The notes beneath the pieces were generated by a model that did no database searches, had not been told where the DNA came from, and worked only from the letters and a program-made list of their open reading frames with translations. A stretch of 64,000 bases of DNA, taken from Membranihabitans marinus (GTDB lineage: Bacteria > Bacteroidota > Bacteroidia > Chitinophagales > Saprospiraceae). Below are positions 18,555 through 27,171 of this stretch, in pieces; the stretch's first letter is position 1, and each line of letters starts with the position of its first letter. The DNA lies in the NCBI RefSeq assembly GCF_019802045.1, contig NZ_JAHVHU010000019.1, positions 1 through 64,000 on the forward strand, written 5' to 3'. A program made the translations under genes and the position numbers.

Positions 18555-18648
18555 AGATGAAATTATAAGTAGCGCAAGATAGAAAAAATAATATAGTCGT
18601 TGTTATGTTATATATAGACATGACGCAAATATATAAAAGCCTTTTCGT

Positions 18649-18656
18649 TACATTTG
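18649..18656 (+). promoter_or_regulatory. Bacteroidota -7 box upstream of the DUF6427 gene
   Basis: TACATTTG matches TAnnTTTG exactly. It overlaps the first TTG (18654) of the downstream open frame, so translation must begin further on; GTG 18678 fits. Confidence 0.55.
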
Positions 18657-18677
18657 CGGCCAAATTGGATAGATATT

Positions 18678-19649
18678 GTGCTACAACACTTTAGAGAAAA
18701 TAGAATTCAAAACTATTTTTTTGTCTTAGTATACGTCGTATTATTGAGGCTACACACCTTTTTTTTTGACTATGGTCCCATTGCCGGAGCATCGATTTTT
18801 TACGATCTGTTTGGTCTTTCTTTTGATGGAAATTCTATTTGGAGCAAATTATTAAGCATATTGTTAGTGCTTTATCAGGTGGTTCTGATCAACAGAATGT
18901 CTTCATTCAACAATCTGTCTTACTATAATTCCCTGTTCCCCGGGGTGTTTTATGTGCTGATTCTCTCTCTGATTCCAGACATCCATCCGCTGAGCTCTGT
19001 ACTGGTGGGGAATACTTTTATCATCCTGGCTCTTTTTCAAATGTTTCAAACCATCCATCGGAACCAGCGGTCCAAACGACTTTTTAATGCTGGGTTTTTT
19101 GCGAGTATCGCCGTGTTTTTTGATCTGAATTTTATTTACCTGGCCCCCTTTTTTATTTTTGCGGCGAATGCGATCATCCTGGTTCGCTTTCGTGATATTT
19201 TACTGTATGTACTCGGTTTCCTGGCCCCACCTTATTTTCTTCTTGCCTATTGGCGATTGAGTCGAAAGACTCAGGCAGGCAGAGATTATATTGCCGTTCA
19301 GATTGATTTTTTTCAATATGAATTCATCTACCAGAACTATGGAATTATCAAGGCTGGAATTATTGGAGCATTGGTTTTGTTTTTGTTGGTCGTGTTTAAT
19401 ACTGTCGTGACCAGAACAAATATTTTTGTGCGTAACAAGCTGACTTTTTTGTTTTACATGATGCTGTTCGCTGTCGTTGTATTTGCGTTAACCTTTCATA
19501 CCCGGCTAGAGGATATTCAGTTAATCATACTGCCCCTTGGGATTCTGATGGGGCTGTATACTGTCAGCATCAAAAAAATAAATATTGCAGAAAGTCTTCA
19601 TTTATTGCTACTCATTTTGGTGATGCTGTTCCAATATTTTTTAAATTAA
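18678..19649 (+). CDS. DUF6427-like integral membrane protein
   Basis: 324 residues from a GTG start. The open frame continues upstream to a TTG at 18654, but that codon is part of a promoter -7 box, and no ATG is available nearby. About nine hydrophobic segments span the protein, with short basic loops (RNQRSKRLFNAG, RLSRKTQAGRDY). The pattern, including SLIPDIHPLSSVLVGNTFI followed by FDLNFIYLAPFFIF, resembles the uncharacterised Bacteroidota family DUF6427. No catalytic motif is visible and the function is unknown. It precedes purQ by 117 bp, but purQ has its own -7 box. Confidence 0.7.
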   Translation: MLQHFRENRIQNYFFVLVYVVLLRLHTFFFDYGPIAGASIFYDLFGLSFDGNSIWSKLLSILLVLYQVVLINRMSSFNNLSYYNSLFPGVFYVLILSLIPDIHPLSSVLVGNTFIILALFQMFQTIHRNQRSKRLFNAGFFASIAVFFDLNFIYLAPFFIFAANAIILVRFRDILLYVLGFLAPPYFLLAYWRLSRKTQAGRDYIAVQIDFFQYEFIYQNYGIIKAGIIGALVLFLLVVFNTVVTRTNIFVRNKLTFLFYMMLFAVVVFALTFHTRLEDIQLIILPLGILMGLYTVSIKKINIAESLHLLLLILVMLFQYFLN

Positions 19650-19688
19650 CACGAGCGTATCAGAAACCATTTTTCATTTAAAAGATTG

Positions 19689-19696
19689 TATCTTTG
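19689..19696 (+). promoter_or_regulatory. Bacteroidota -7 box upstream of purQ
   Basis: TATCTTTG, an exact TAnnTTTG match, 70 bp before the purQ ATG. No convincing -33 TTTG at normal spacing. Confidence 0.5.
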
Positions 19697-19766
19697 TATT
19701 TTAACCTTAGTGTAAAACCACAGGTTTTATCAGGGGTAGTCTTTTGAATCATAAATAAGTTGATAA

Positions 19767-20474
19767 ATGAAGTTTGGCGTAGTTGTATTTCCCGGATCCA
19801 ATTGTGATGACGACATGGTCTATGTTCTGGAAGAACTGTGTGGCGGACAAGTAGAAAAAGTCTGGCATAAAAAATATTCCCTGGAAGGGTTTGGACCCGA
19901 AGATTGCATCATTTTGCCTGGGGGATTCTCTTATGGGGATTATCTACGAAGTGGGGCCATTGCCCGGATTTCTCATATTATGGAGGCGGTGATAAAGCAT
20001 GCAAATCAAGGAGGATATGTATTTGGAATATGCAATGGATTTCAAATATTATGTGAAGCGGGGTTGCTTCCAGGTGTGTTGCTCGCTAATGAGAATCAAA
20101 AATATATTTCACGGAATGTACACCTTCGGACGGAGACAACCAACCGCTTACTGACACATTCGCTTCAGCAAGGTCAGGTATTGACCATGCCAGTAGCCCA
20201 TGGTGATGGACGGTATTACTGTGATGAAAATACGCTGGCGGATCTGAAAGCCAATGATCAGATTCTTTTCCGGTATTGTTCAGAAAATGGAACAGTGGAT
20301 GATACGACCAATCTGAATGGAAGTGTCGACCGTATTGCCGGAATTTGCAATGAAGCTGGAAATGTTTTCGGAATGATGCCACATCCGGAAAGAGCTTCCG
20401 AAGCTATAGTTGGGTTGGAAGACGGCCGAATCTTGTTTGAAAATTTGTTTAAAATTCCAATGGAAGCTGTGTGA
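19767..20474 (+). CDS. purQ: Phosphoribosylformylglycinamidine synthase subunit PurQ
   Basis: Glutaminase subunit of FGAM synthase (step 4 of purine synthesis); it releases ammonia from glutamine for the PurL/PurS partners. 235 residues with the class I amidotransferase triad: nucleophile Cys89 in FGICNGFQIL, and His206 and Glu208 in MPHPERA. The N-terminal KFGVVVFPGSNCDDD and PGGFSYGDYLRSGAIA blocks are typical of stand-alone PurQ. A separate PurQ implies that the genome encodes the small PurL plus PurS form of the enzyme elsewhere; neither is in this window. Confidence 0.96.
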   Translation: MKFGVVVFPGSNCDDDMVYVLEELCGGQVEKVWHKKYSLEGFGPEDCIILPGGFSYGDYLRSGAIARISHIMEAVIKHANQGGYVFGICNGFQILCEAGLLPGVLLANENQKYISRNVHLRTETTNRLLTHSLQQGQVLTMPVAHGDGRYYCDENTLADLKANDQILFRYCSENGTVDDTTNLNGSVDRIAGICNEAGNVFGMMPHPERASEAIVGLEDGRILFENLFKIPMEAV

Positions 20475-20563
20475 ACCATTAAGGTGGCGTTAAATCACTG
20501 ATAATGAACTACTTTCTTCGAATGGAATTTACTATTTTGCAGGGTAAATAAGAGGATATTATC

Positions 20564-23149
20564 ATGATTCGACAAATAAGCTTTCTGACTTTTCTTTTTC
20601 TTAGTCTATCTATATCACTTTTTGGCCAAATCGAGGACCCCGTGGATTGGGAATTTTCCAAGACACATATCCAGGGGAATAAATGGAAACTAGTATTTAT
20701 AGCTCATATCGAAGATGGTTGGAATGTATATTCTCAGTTTTTGGATGAGGGCGGGCCGGTTCCGACAACCATTAACTTTGAGTCAACCGATGGATTTACA
20801 GTGATCGGTGATGCACACGAGTCCGGAGCAAAAGAGGAAGTGTACGATCAGATCTTTGAAATGGATGTGGTCAAATTTCATGATGAGATGACACTCACTC
20901 AGGAAATCGAGCTGGATCCTGATACCCGAACCATCACTGGTTTTGTGGAGTATATGACGTGTGATGAAACCCGGTGCCTGCCACCTACACCTGCTAACTT
21001 TACCTTTTCTTTTGATTCCTCCGGAGAGATTGATTTGGGGGCCGCTGACGATGTAAAAAAAAAAGATGAACCCAATCCATTTGGATCAATAGATGATGCT
21101 GGATTTAGCGAAATGACACCAGGCATAGCCGGTTCATCTTCTGATATGAAAGAACCGGTCAGTTGGACCGCTCGGGTAGAAAACTATAACGCAGACGAAG
21201 GTATTGCTTCTCTTATTTTTGAAGGTGTCATCGATCCAGGCTGGCACATTTATTCCAGCCATATGGATGACGATGCCGGACCTATACCGGTTACATTATC
21301 ATTGGTGAATGCGGATCAATCTACATTGGCACCCCTTCATGAGGATGGTGAAATTGTCATCGATGCATTTGATGAGGTTTTTGGCACCGATGTAACCAAA
21401 GTTAAAGAAAAGGTTACCCTCAGGCAGTCACTTTCGTTTGAGCCTGACTCAGAGGCTATGGAAGGTGAGATCGAATACATGGCCTGCACGGAAATAGAGT
21501 GTATTATTCCGCCAAACGTCATCTTTCGATTTGAACCTGCTACCGGCCAAATTATATTGTTGAATCAGACTGGAGATGACCAGCAGATGCTGGCGACGGA
21601 ATCCGAAATAGCAGCCGGTTTATTAGCCTATTACAATCTCAACCCGGAAGCACTGGAACAGCAAGAGGCTGTGAACTGCATAGCCCAGGAAGACAATCAT
21701 ACGATGATCCAAGGATCCGGCAACTGGCGTATTTTTATCCTTGGTTTTTTAGGGGGGCTTGTAGCATTGTTGACTCCGTGCGTGTTTCCTATGATTCCAC
21801 TGACCGTGAGTTTTTTCACTAAAAGCGACAAAGGCAAATCGGGCGGAGTCGGTAAAGCTGTATTGTACGGTGGGTCTATTCTGGCCATTTATCTGTTATT
21901 TAGTATTCCTTTCCATTTTCTGGATACGATCAACCCGGATATACTCAATAATATATCGACCAACGTCGGCCTCAACCTTTTCTTCTTTGTTATCTTTTTG
22001 ATTTTTGCTTTTTCTTTTTTCGGGTATTATGAGTTGACCCTGCCCAGCTCATGGACGAACAAAGTGAGTAAAGCAGAAGGCATCGGTGGCTTCGTTGGAA
22101 TCTTTTTTATGGCGCTGACCCTGGCATTGGTTTCATTCTCATGTACCGGGCCCATTTTGGGTTCGCTGCTTGCCGGATCATTAAGCTCAGACGGAGGAGC
22201 GTCCCAGTTGACCATAGGCATGGGAGGTTTTGGACTCGCCTTGGCCTTACCATTTACGTTTTTTGCTGCCTTCCCTTCGTTTATGAACAAAATGCCGCGT
22301 TCCGGTTCATGGTTGAATACGGTGAAGGTTGTCATGGGATTCCTGGAGTTGGGGCTGGCGTTTAAGTTTCTATCCAACGCGGATCTGGTACAACACTGGG
22401 GCATCTTGAAAATAGAACCATTCCTCATTATCTGGGCACTGATATCAATAGGCCTTGCGTTGTATCTATTTGGGTTTATTCGTTTTCCTCATGATTCCCG
22501 AGGACAGAAGATATCCACATCGCGTAAAGCGTTGGGCGTTCTCTCCTTTGTATTTGCAGTGTATCTGTTTAGTGGGTTTCGTTACAACGAGGAGACAAAA
22601 ACTTTTACTTCTCTGAAGCTCCTGAGTGGACTTGCTCCTCCTGTAGGATATAGCTGGATACATCCCAATGATTGTCCCAATAATATTAATTGTTTTAAAG
22701 ACTTGAATGAAGGGCTGGCTTATGCCCAGAAAACAAATCTTCCGGCCATTATAGATTTCAGTGGATATGCCTGTGTGAACTGCCGCAAAATGGAAGAACA
22801 CGTGTGGCCCAATCCTGGTATAAAAGAGATGATGCACGAAGATTTTGTTTTGATCTCGTTGTATGTAGATGACCGCACAGAATTGCCGGAAGCGGAACAG
22901 GTGAGCTTGCCAAAGCATACAGGTGGACAACGAACGCTGCGAACGGTAGGCGATAAATGGCAATTTTTTCAGACTGAGTATTTCCGGAACAATTCACAAC
23001 CCCTTTATGCCCTTGTTCACCCTGATGGAAAATTACTTACTCAGCCGGTCGGTTATACCCCCTCGGTCGATGATTTCAGAAACTTTCTGGAGTGCGGACT
23101 GGCTGAGTTCAAGGCGACGAAAGATGTGCCATTGTTCGGTGTGAAGTAG
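20564..23149 (+). CDS. DsbD-like thiol:disulfide interchange protein with duplicated N-terminal domain
   Basis: 861-residue inner-membrane reductant transporter. A signal peptide (residues 1-21) leads into two successive DsbD-alpha-like periplasmic domains. Each begins with DPVDWEFS/EPVSWTAR, contains W(N/H)(V/I)YS, and ends with a cysteine pair (Cys133/Cys138 and Cys308/Cys313) before a proline-rich PP. A central region of about eight membrane segments follows, with the conserved LTPCVFPMIPLTVSFF and SFSCTGPILG cysteines. The C-terminus is a thioredoxin fold with active site CVNC (737-740) in GYACVNCRKMEEHVW. Electrons should pass from thioredoxin through the membrane cysteines to the periplasmic CVNC and then to the alpha domains. 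The duplication of the alpha domain is unusual against E. coli DsbD (one copy, about 565 residues). Confidence 0.92.
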   Translation: MIRQISFLTFLFLSLSISLFGQIEDPVDWEFSKTHIQGNKWKLVFIAHIEDGWNVYSQFLDEGGPVPTTINFESTDGFTVIGDAHESGAKEEVYDQIFEMDVVKFHDEMTLTQEIELDPDTRTITGFVEYMTCDETRCLPPTPANFTFSFDSSGEIDLGAADDVKKKDEPNPFGSIDDAGFSEMTPGIAGSSSDMKEPVSWTARVENYNADEGIASLIFEGVIDPGWHIYSSHMDDDAGPIPVTLSLVNADQSTLAPLHEDGEIVIDAFDEVFGTDVTKVKEKVTLRQSLSFEPDSEAMEGEIEYMACTEIECIIPPNVIFRFEPATGQIILLNQTGDDQQMLATESEIAAGLLAYYNLNPEALEQQEAVNCIAQEDNHTMIQGSGNWRIFILGFLGGLVALLTPCVFPMIPLTVSFFTKSDKGKSGGVGKAVLYGGSILAIYLLFSIPFHFLDTINPDILNNISTNVGLNLFFFVIFLIFAFSFFGYYELTLPSSWTNKVSKAEGIGGFVGIFFMALTLALVSFSCTGPILGSLLAGSLSSDGGASQLTIGMGGFGLALALPFTFFAAFPSFMNKMPRSGSWLNTVKVVMGFLELGLAFKFLSNADLVQHWGILKIEPFLIIWALISIGLALYLFGFIRFPHDSRGQKISTSRKALGVLSFVFAVYLFSGFRYNEETKTFTSLKLLSGLAPPVGYSWIHPNDCPNNINCFKDLNEGLAYAQKTNLPAIIDFSGYACVNCRKMEEHVWPNPGIKEMMHEDFVLISLYVDDRTELPEAEQVSLPKHTGGQRTLRTVGDKWQFFQTEYFRNNSQPLYALVHPDGKLLTQPVGYTPSVDDFRNFLECGLAEFKATKDVPLFGVK

Positions 23150-23344
23150 TAGAATATAATGTATAAAAGGCGATGGCCAAAGCTTTGTGGTATGGTTTTG
23201 GGGCTGGTTAGTTCTGGAAGTCCTGAGATAGCCTGAGTTGGGCAGTTTTTTCAATTAAAGGCCTGCTTGGTTTGTTTTTTTTTATCCCTGTATCGAGCAT
23301 TTTTACCGACAACCGACTTTTATAACAATTGTTGCTTTGGGTAT

Positions 23345-23470
23345 TAACCCGCTTTATTCACAACATCAATCTATTATGATCCATAATATATAGTGCATCA
23401 ATTGCTTACATTTCAAGATTGAGCATATTACATCGCCTAATTTTAGGTGATGTTTGACTTTTCATGCATA
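23345..23470 (-). repeat. Dispersed 128-bp element, copy A (reverse orientation)
   Basis: Reverse complement of the element at 28662, 47816 and 51895. One end keeps TTAACCCGC (23344-23352) and the right-end block, read on the minus strand as GATTGATGTTGTGAATAAAG, as well as the middle block AAGCAATTGATGCACT. The opposite end (near 23470) has lost its GCGGGC terminus. It lies between the 3' ends of two convergent genes. Confidence 0.8.
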
Positions 23471-23531
23471 CATTATCCTCGGGACAAAGCCCTCTCACAG
23501 CCAAGACGGGGACAGGTCGGTACACTCATCC

Positions 23532-23611
23532 AAGGTTCACCAAACCTTTTGCCCCGGCTAAGCCGAGGCTTCATTAGCTTATCTTCATCAAAGATGGATT
23601 TACCATCTTTG
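23532..23611. other. Three consecutive hairpins in a gene-free gap
   Basis: AAGGTT/AACCTT (23532-23548, 6 bp), GCCCCGGC/GCCGAGGC (23551-23569, 7 of 8 pairs) and CAAAGATGG/CCATCTTTG (23589-23611, 9 bp perfect), each with a 3-5-nt loop, follow within 80 bases. This could be a structured RNA or a decayed mobile sequence. The last hairpin belongs to repeat family 2. Confidence 0.55.
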
Positions 23612-23648
23612 GTCTGCGTTGCAATCCGACTATATTCAGTCATTCCTC
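23575..23648 (-). repeat. Repeat family 2, copy 1
   Basis: About 72 bp with roughly 70-75% identity (one gap, by eye) to 31254-31327, and a shorter match to 59016-59055. The shared core on the plus strand is TGGATT, then CA, then TGGTCT and TCCG/TCGG. Read on the minus strand, the three copies give related peptides (TKDGKSIF, TTVDQSTF, TTDGQSIL). Confidence 0.6.
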
Positions 23649-23785
23649 CGTGCATCTGCACCTGTCTAACTGCCATTAAGAAAATAATCAACGCCAGGTA
23701 GGTAAATCAAAAGCCGTGAATTTAGCGGGTTAACTGGTTAGTGATTCACATCTATCACCTTTTTGTTTGTGTCGATTTTCCATTT

Positions 23786-25780
23786 TTAATGCTCAACTTT
23801 CAATTCGCGAAGTAATCTTTTTGCACGGTAGATGTGCCGCATTGCACCTACAATACCACCAGAATGCACGCTGACCGTCCGATTTACCGCGTCATCAAAA
23901 ATAAAGTTGCCTGGTAAAGATTGGATATTACCATCGAATGCCAGACCAACCGCCTCTCCCTGGGCATTGATGACAGCCGAACCGCTATTCCCGCCGATAA
24001 TGTCATTGGTAGAAATAAAGTTTAGTGGGGTTTTGAGTAGATCCATGCTTGGATTTAACCAGGCTTGAGGTAATTCCCAGGGAAATTCCTTTTGGTGGCT
24101 GTAATAGCGGTTGTATAACCCAAAATATGTTGTATTCACCGGAGCCACTGTGCCGTTGTATGCATAGCCTTGAACCAACCCATCCGATATGCGGAGTGTG
24201 AAAGTAGCATCCGGTGGCAACTGATTCCCAAATACCTGGAAAGCCGCCAAAGCGATGTTTTCGTTGTATCCTTGTATTTCTTTGCCATACTGTTGCGATA
24301 GCTCTACGGATCGTTCGTAATCGCTCATGAGTTGAACTGCCAAAGCAACGAGTGGATCTTCTTGCTGTGCATTCTTATCCCATTTTAGCCAATCTTCGAT
24401 CTGATCCGAATCCCGAAACAAAGTATTGTCGAGAATGACGGATGCCTTGTCCTGAGAAATGGCATCGTCTGAAAATTTATTGTAATCATCGATTAATCCC
24501 TGCAAGTATATTTCCTGATCGTCATCGGTAGCTTGAGGTGCCAGCGTCTTAATTTCAGCGGCTATGGATGTGACCTCAGAATCGTTTTCATTCGACATGT
24601 AGTCGTAGATTTTGTGCAATAACCTGGTGACGACGCCCCGGTATGGACTGGCATTGAGTAAGGTTGAAAATCCGCCGTAGGGCGTCAATTTTTGATAGAT
24701 GGCATCAATTTGCTCCCAGGGGTTGTTCTCCGCCGTGAATTGATCTTCAGTTGCTGCACGGATTTTGTTTTCAGCAGCTTTTTTGCGAGCCATATAAACC
24801 TCATTATTCAGTCCACCCAACATGCCGGTATACGCTTTTTCTCCATTCTTCAGGCTAAATATGGCATTCTCTGTTTCTGCACTCGGATTGGTTTCCATTT
24901 GATGCTCCAGGGCCCTGATTCCGCTTTTGATAAAACTAAGCACAGCGGGCAGGCGGACATTCCGGTCATACTCCAGCTGAGTCATGGTCCGGTAACGTTC
25001 GGTGCGCCCGGGATTACCGACCACGAAGACGGGTGTGCCTTCAGCTGTACCATCGGGGTTAAATGGAAAATAGAAATCAGCTGTGTTCAGTGGGTTTCCT
25101 TGATCATCGTAAGCGCGCCAGAATGTAAAATCAAGGTTATACCGGGGATAGGTGAAGTTATCCGGGTCGCCGCCGAAGTAGCCCAGGTCATTTTCCGGCA
25201 AGAGGACCAGTCGTATATCAGAGTACCGTTTGTATCCGTAGATGGCATACCGTCCACCACTGTAATAGGTGACAAGCTGGAGACGAAGGTCCTTCCACTC
25301 GGGTTTTTCTTCATACAGGCTGGTCAGCGAGTCTTGTGCTTCCTTTTCGGACAGGTTGTTTTGCAGGTTTTTAAGTTCTGCCGTGATATCTTTTGCCCGG
25401 ATGAGTTGATCGACAAATAGTCCTTCAGCCTTTCGTTCATCTTCTTGGTTTTGGGCATAAAACCCATATTTTAACAGGTCTTCATCGTTTTTCTGCAACG
25501 GAGGAATTAATCCACGGGAGCAATGATGATTGGTCATGATCAGACCCTGGTCTGATACGAAAGAAGCCGAACAAAAGGTAGAAAACCGAAGCGCTGACTT
25601 GCGTACCTTGTCCATCCAGGCCTGGTCCAGATCAAGGTCATACGTGGAATTAAAATAATCCAACGGGGCATCTTCAAAGGTCCACATCCGCCCAAAATCA
25701 AACTTACTGAATTCCTGGGCTTGGACTTGAATTAGTCCGGATAAAAAGACGATAATAAATAATAAGGTATTCTTTTTCAT
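23786..25780 (-). CDS. S46 family dipeptidyl-peptidase, DPP7-like
   Basis: 664-residue exported serine exopeptidase that removes dipeptides from oligopeptide N-termini, characteristic of Bacteroidota peptide use. Signal peptide: residues 1-21. Chymotrypsin-fold catalytic elements: His in ITNHHCSRG (His85), the Asp region in the first half, and Ser599 in GGNSGSAV. Eighteen residues after the serine is Gly617 (FDG), the position that in this family separates DPP7 (Gly, hydrophobic P1) from DPP11 (Arg, acidic P1), so a DPP7-like preference is expected. It is slightly shorter than the usual 700-720 residues. A -7 box lies at 25834-25841. Confidence 0.93.
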   Translation of the reverse strand: MKKNTLLFIIVFLSGLIQVQAQEFSKFDFGRMWTFEDAPLDYFNSTYDLDLDQAWMDKVRKSALRFSTFCSASFVSDQGLIMTNHHCSRGLIPPLQKNDEDLLKYGFYAQNQEDERKAEGLFVDQLIRAKDITAELKNLQNNLSEKEAQDSLTSLYEEKPEWKDLRLQLVTYYSGGRYAIYGYKRYSDIRLVLLPENDLGYFGGDPDNFTYPRYNLDFTFWRAYDDQGNPLNTADFYFPFNPDGTAEGTPVFVVGNPGRTERYRTMTQLEYDRNVRLPAVLSFIKSGIRALEHQMETNPSAETENAIFSLKNGEKAYTGMLGGLNNEVYMARKKAAENKIRAATEDQFTAENNPWEQIDAIYQKLTPYGGFSTLLNASPYRGVVTRLLHKIYDYMSNENDSEVTSIAAEIKTLAPQATDDDQEIYLQGLIDDYNKFSDDAISQDKASVILDNTLFRDSDQIEDWLKWDKNAQQEDPLVALAVQLMSDYERSVELSQQYGKEIQGYNENIALAAFQVFGNQLPPDATFTLRISDGLVQGYAYNGTVAPVNTTYFGLYNRYYSHQKEFPWELPQAWLNPSMDLLKTPLNFISTNDIIGGNSGSAVINAQGEAVGLAFDGNIQSLPGNFIFDDAVNRTVSVHSGGIVGAMRHIYRAKRLLRELKVEH

Positions 25781-25833
25781 TCGTTTTTTTTTTTGTTTGA
25801 TCTTCTGGTTCGAAAAAACTGATCAATAAAACG

Positions 25834-25841
25834 CAAAGATA
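25834..25841 (-). promoter_or_regulatory. Bacteroidota -7 box upstream of the S46 peptidase gene
   Basis: Minus-strand TATCTTTG (CAAAGATA on the plus strand), an exact TAnnTTTG match, 54 bp before the start codon. Confidence 0.55.
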
Positions 25842-26009
25842 AGATACTTTGGGCTTTCCCGGAAACAACTCAGCGATTCAGTCTTCCGCTGATCCATGAA
25901 ATCTTTCAAAAATCAAAAGAATATCGTGTTTCCCTGCCTGGGTAACGGTGCGCTCCCCATGAGGCGTATTTATTGATACCCATTAATTACCTGCGATGTC
26001 CAGATCAGA

Positions 26010-27092
26010 TTACTCGAAATCCTTGACACATCGGAATCCCGTATGATTATAACTCGACTTCATGTCTCCTTTCATCCGTCGGGCGACCCGGTATCCGCTG
26101 CAATACGAATCGTTGCAAAGGAACGACCCGCCACGCAGTACACGTTTGGGAATCAAAGGTTCATCGGGATCCAAACTTGTTTCAGGTCCGCGTGGGTTGT
26201 ATGCGATTTCCTCCGGTTTTTTTGTGTCGTAATACTCGTGGTGATAGAGATCAGCACACCATTCCCATACATTCCCCGACATATCATAGAGCCCATAGCC
26301 ATTGGGTTTGAAGGTCCCCACCGGACTACTTAGATAGTAGCCATCCTTTTCCTCGTTATCATACGGAAAGTCTCCTTGCCAGTAATTCGCATGAATTTCG
26401 TTGTCGGTGTCCAGCTCATTCCCCCATGGGTAGACCGTATTGGAAAGACCGCCCATAGCCGCCCATTCCCATTCTGCTTCTGTGGGTAGCCGCTTCCCGG
26501 CCCATTCTGCATAAGCACGGGCATCTTCCCAGGAAATATGGGTGACCGGAAAGTGATCTTTCCCTGTGATGTCGCTGCCGGGTCCTTGTGGATGACGCCA
26601 ATCTGCTCCGGTGGTCCATGCCCACCAATAACCGGGGTTGTTGAGTGGAACAGGACCGTCCGTGTTTTTAAAAATAAGCGAACCAGCTTTGAGTAAGGAC
26701 TCATCGGGTTTTGGTGTGTTCGCCGGAAGTTGTTTTTTCATTTCTTCCCAGTCGATGTCTTTTTCTGCAGTGGTCACATAGCCGGTGGCTTCTACGAACC
26801 TGGAAAATTCAGCATTGGTTACTTCCGTGGCATCCATGAGAAATGAGTCCACACGGACCATGTGTTTGGGATATTCATCCGGATCCGCCTGGTCACTATT
26901 CGCTCCCATTTCAAACTCACCCGCCGGAATCACCACCATTTGATCGATAAGATCAGCGGGGTCCGCGTCGGAGTAACTGATTTTAGTTTCAGCTTTTGCC
27001 GAAAAGGCAGTTCTTTTGGACTCTTTTTGCTCGGATTGACAGGATAAACCCAGCAGTATGCTAAGTGTGATTAAAATAGATGTTGTTTTCAT
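26010..27092 (-). CDS. FGE-sulfatase domain lipoprotein with formylglycine-generating-type cysteines
   Basis: 360 residues. The lipobox LLGLSC gives a lipid-anchored protein at Cys18. Residues 50-357 form a single SUMF1/FGE-sulfatase domain: MVVIPAGEFEMGAN, the EVTNAEFSRFVEATGY block, WRHPQGPGSDI, PVTHISWEDARAYAEWAGKR, LPTEAEWEWAA and YDMSGNVWEWCAD. The closing motif RVLRGGSFLCNDSYC has Cys326 and Cys331, the same CxxxxC pair that binds copper and does catalysis in authentic formylglycine-generating enzymes. Many relatives lack one or both and serve other roles. It may therefore activate exported sulfatases by converting Cys to formylglycine. No sulfatase is in this window. Confidence 0.85.
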   Translation of the reverse strand: MKTTSILITLSILLGLSCQSEQKESKRTAFSAKAETKISYSDADPADLIDQMVVIPAGEFEMGANSDQADPDEYPKHMVRVDSFLMDATEVTNAEFSRFVEATGYVTTAEKDIDWEEMKKQLPANTPKPDESLLKAGSLIFKNTDGPVPLNNPGYWWAWTTGADWRHPQGPGSDITGKDHFPVTHISWEDARAYAEWAGKRLPTEAEWEWAAMGGLSNTVYPWGNELDTDNEIHANYWQGDFPYDNEEKDGYYLSSPVGTFKPNGYGLYDMSGNVWEWCADLYHHEYYDTKKPEEIAYNPRGPETSLDPDEPLIPKRVLRGGSFLCNDSYCSGYRVARRMKGDMKSSYNHTGFRCVKDFE

Positions 27093-27171
27093 TATTTGTC
27101 ATTTGTGGTTGGTCATGGATGAAGCAATCCCCCGTCCATGTACTGCGATACTCGTACTCTTTGCACCCCTC

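Larger units (their letters stand above)
23150..23785. other. 636-bp gene-free gap between convergent dsbD-like and S46 genes
   Basis: No supported gene. It holds copy A of the 128-bp element (23345-23470) and, adjacent to it, a hairpin-rich stretch (23532-23611) that includes a copy of the second repeat family. Two overlapping frames, 23447-23701 (+) and 23473-23691 (-), have no recognisable domain. Confidence 0.6.

Noticed and set aside
23447-23701. Overlapping small frames on both strands in the gap after dsbD
   Set aside because: They run through hairpins and a dispersed repeat; no family resemblance. Kept only as repeat evidence.
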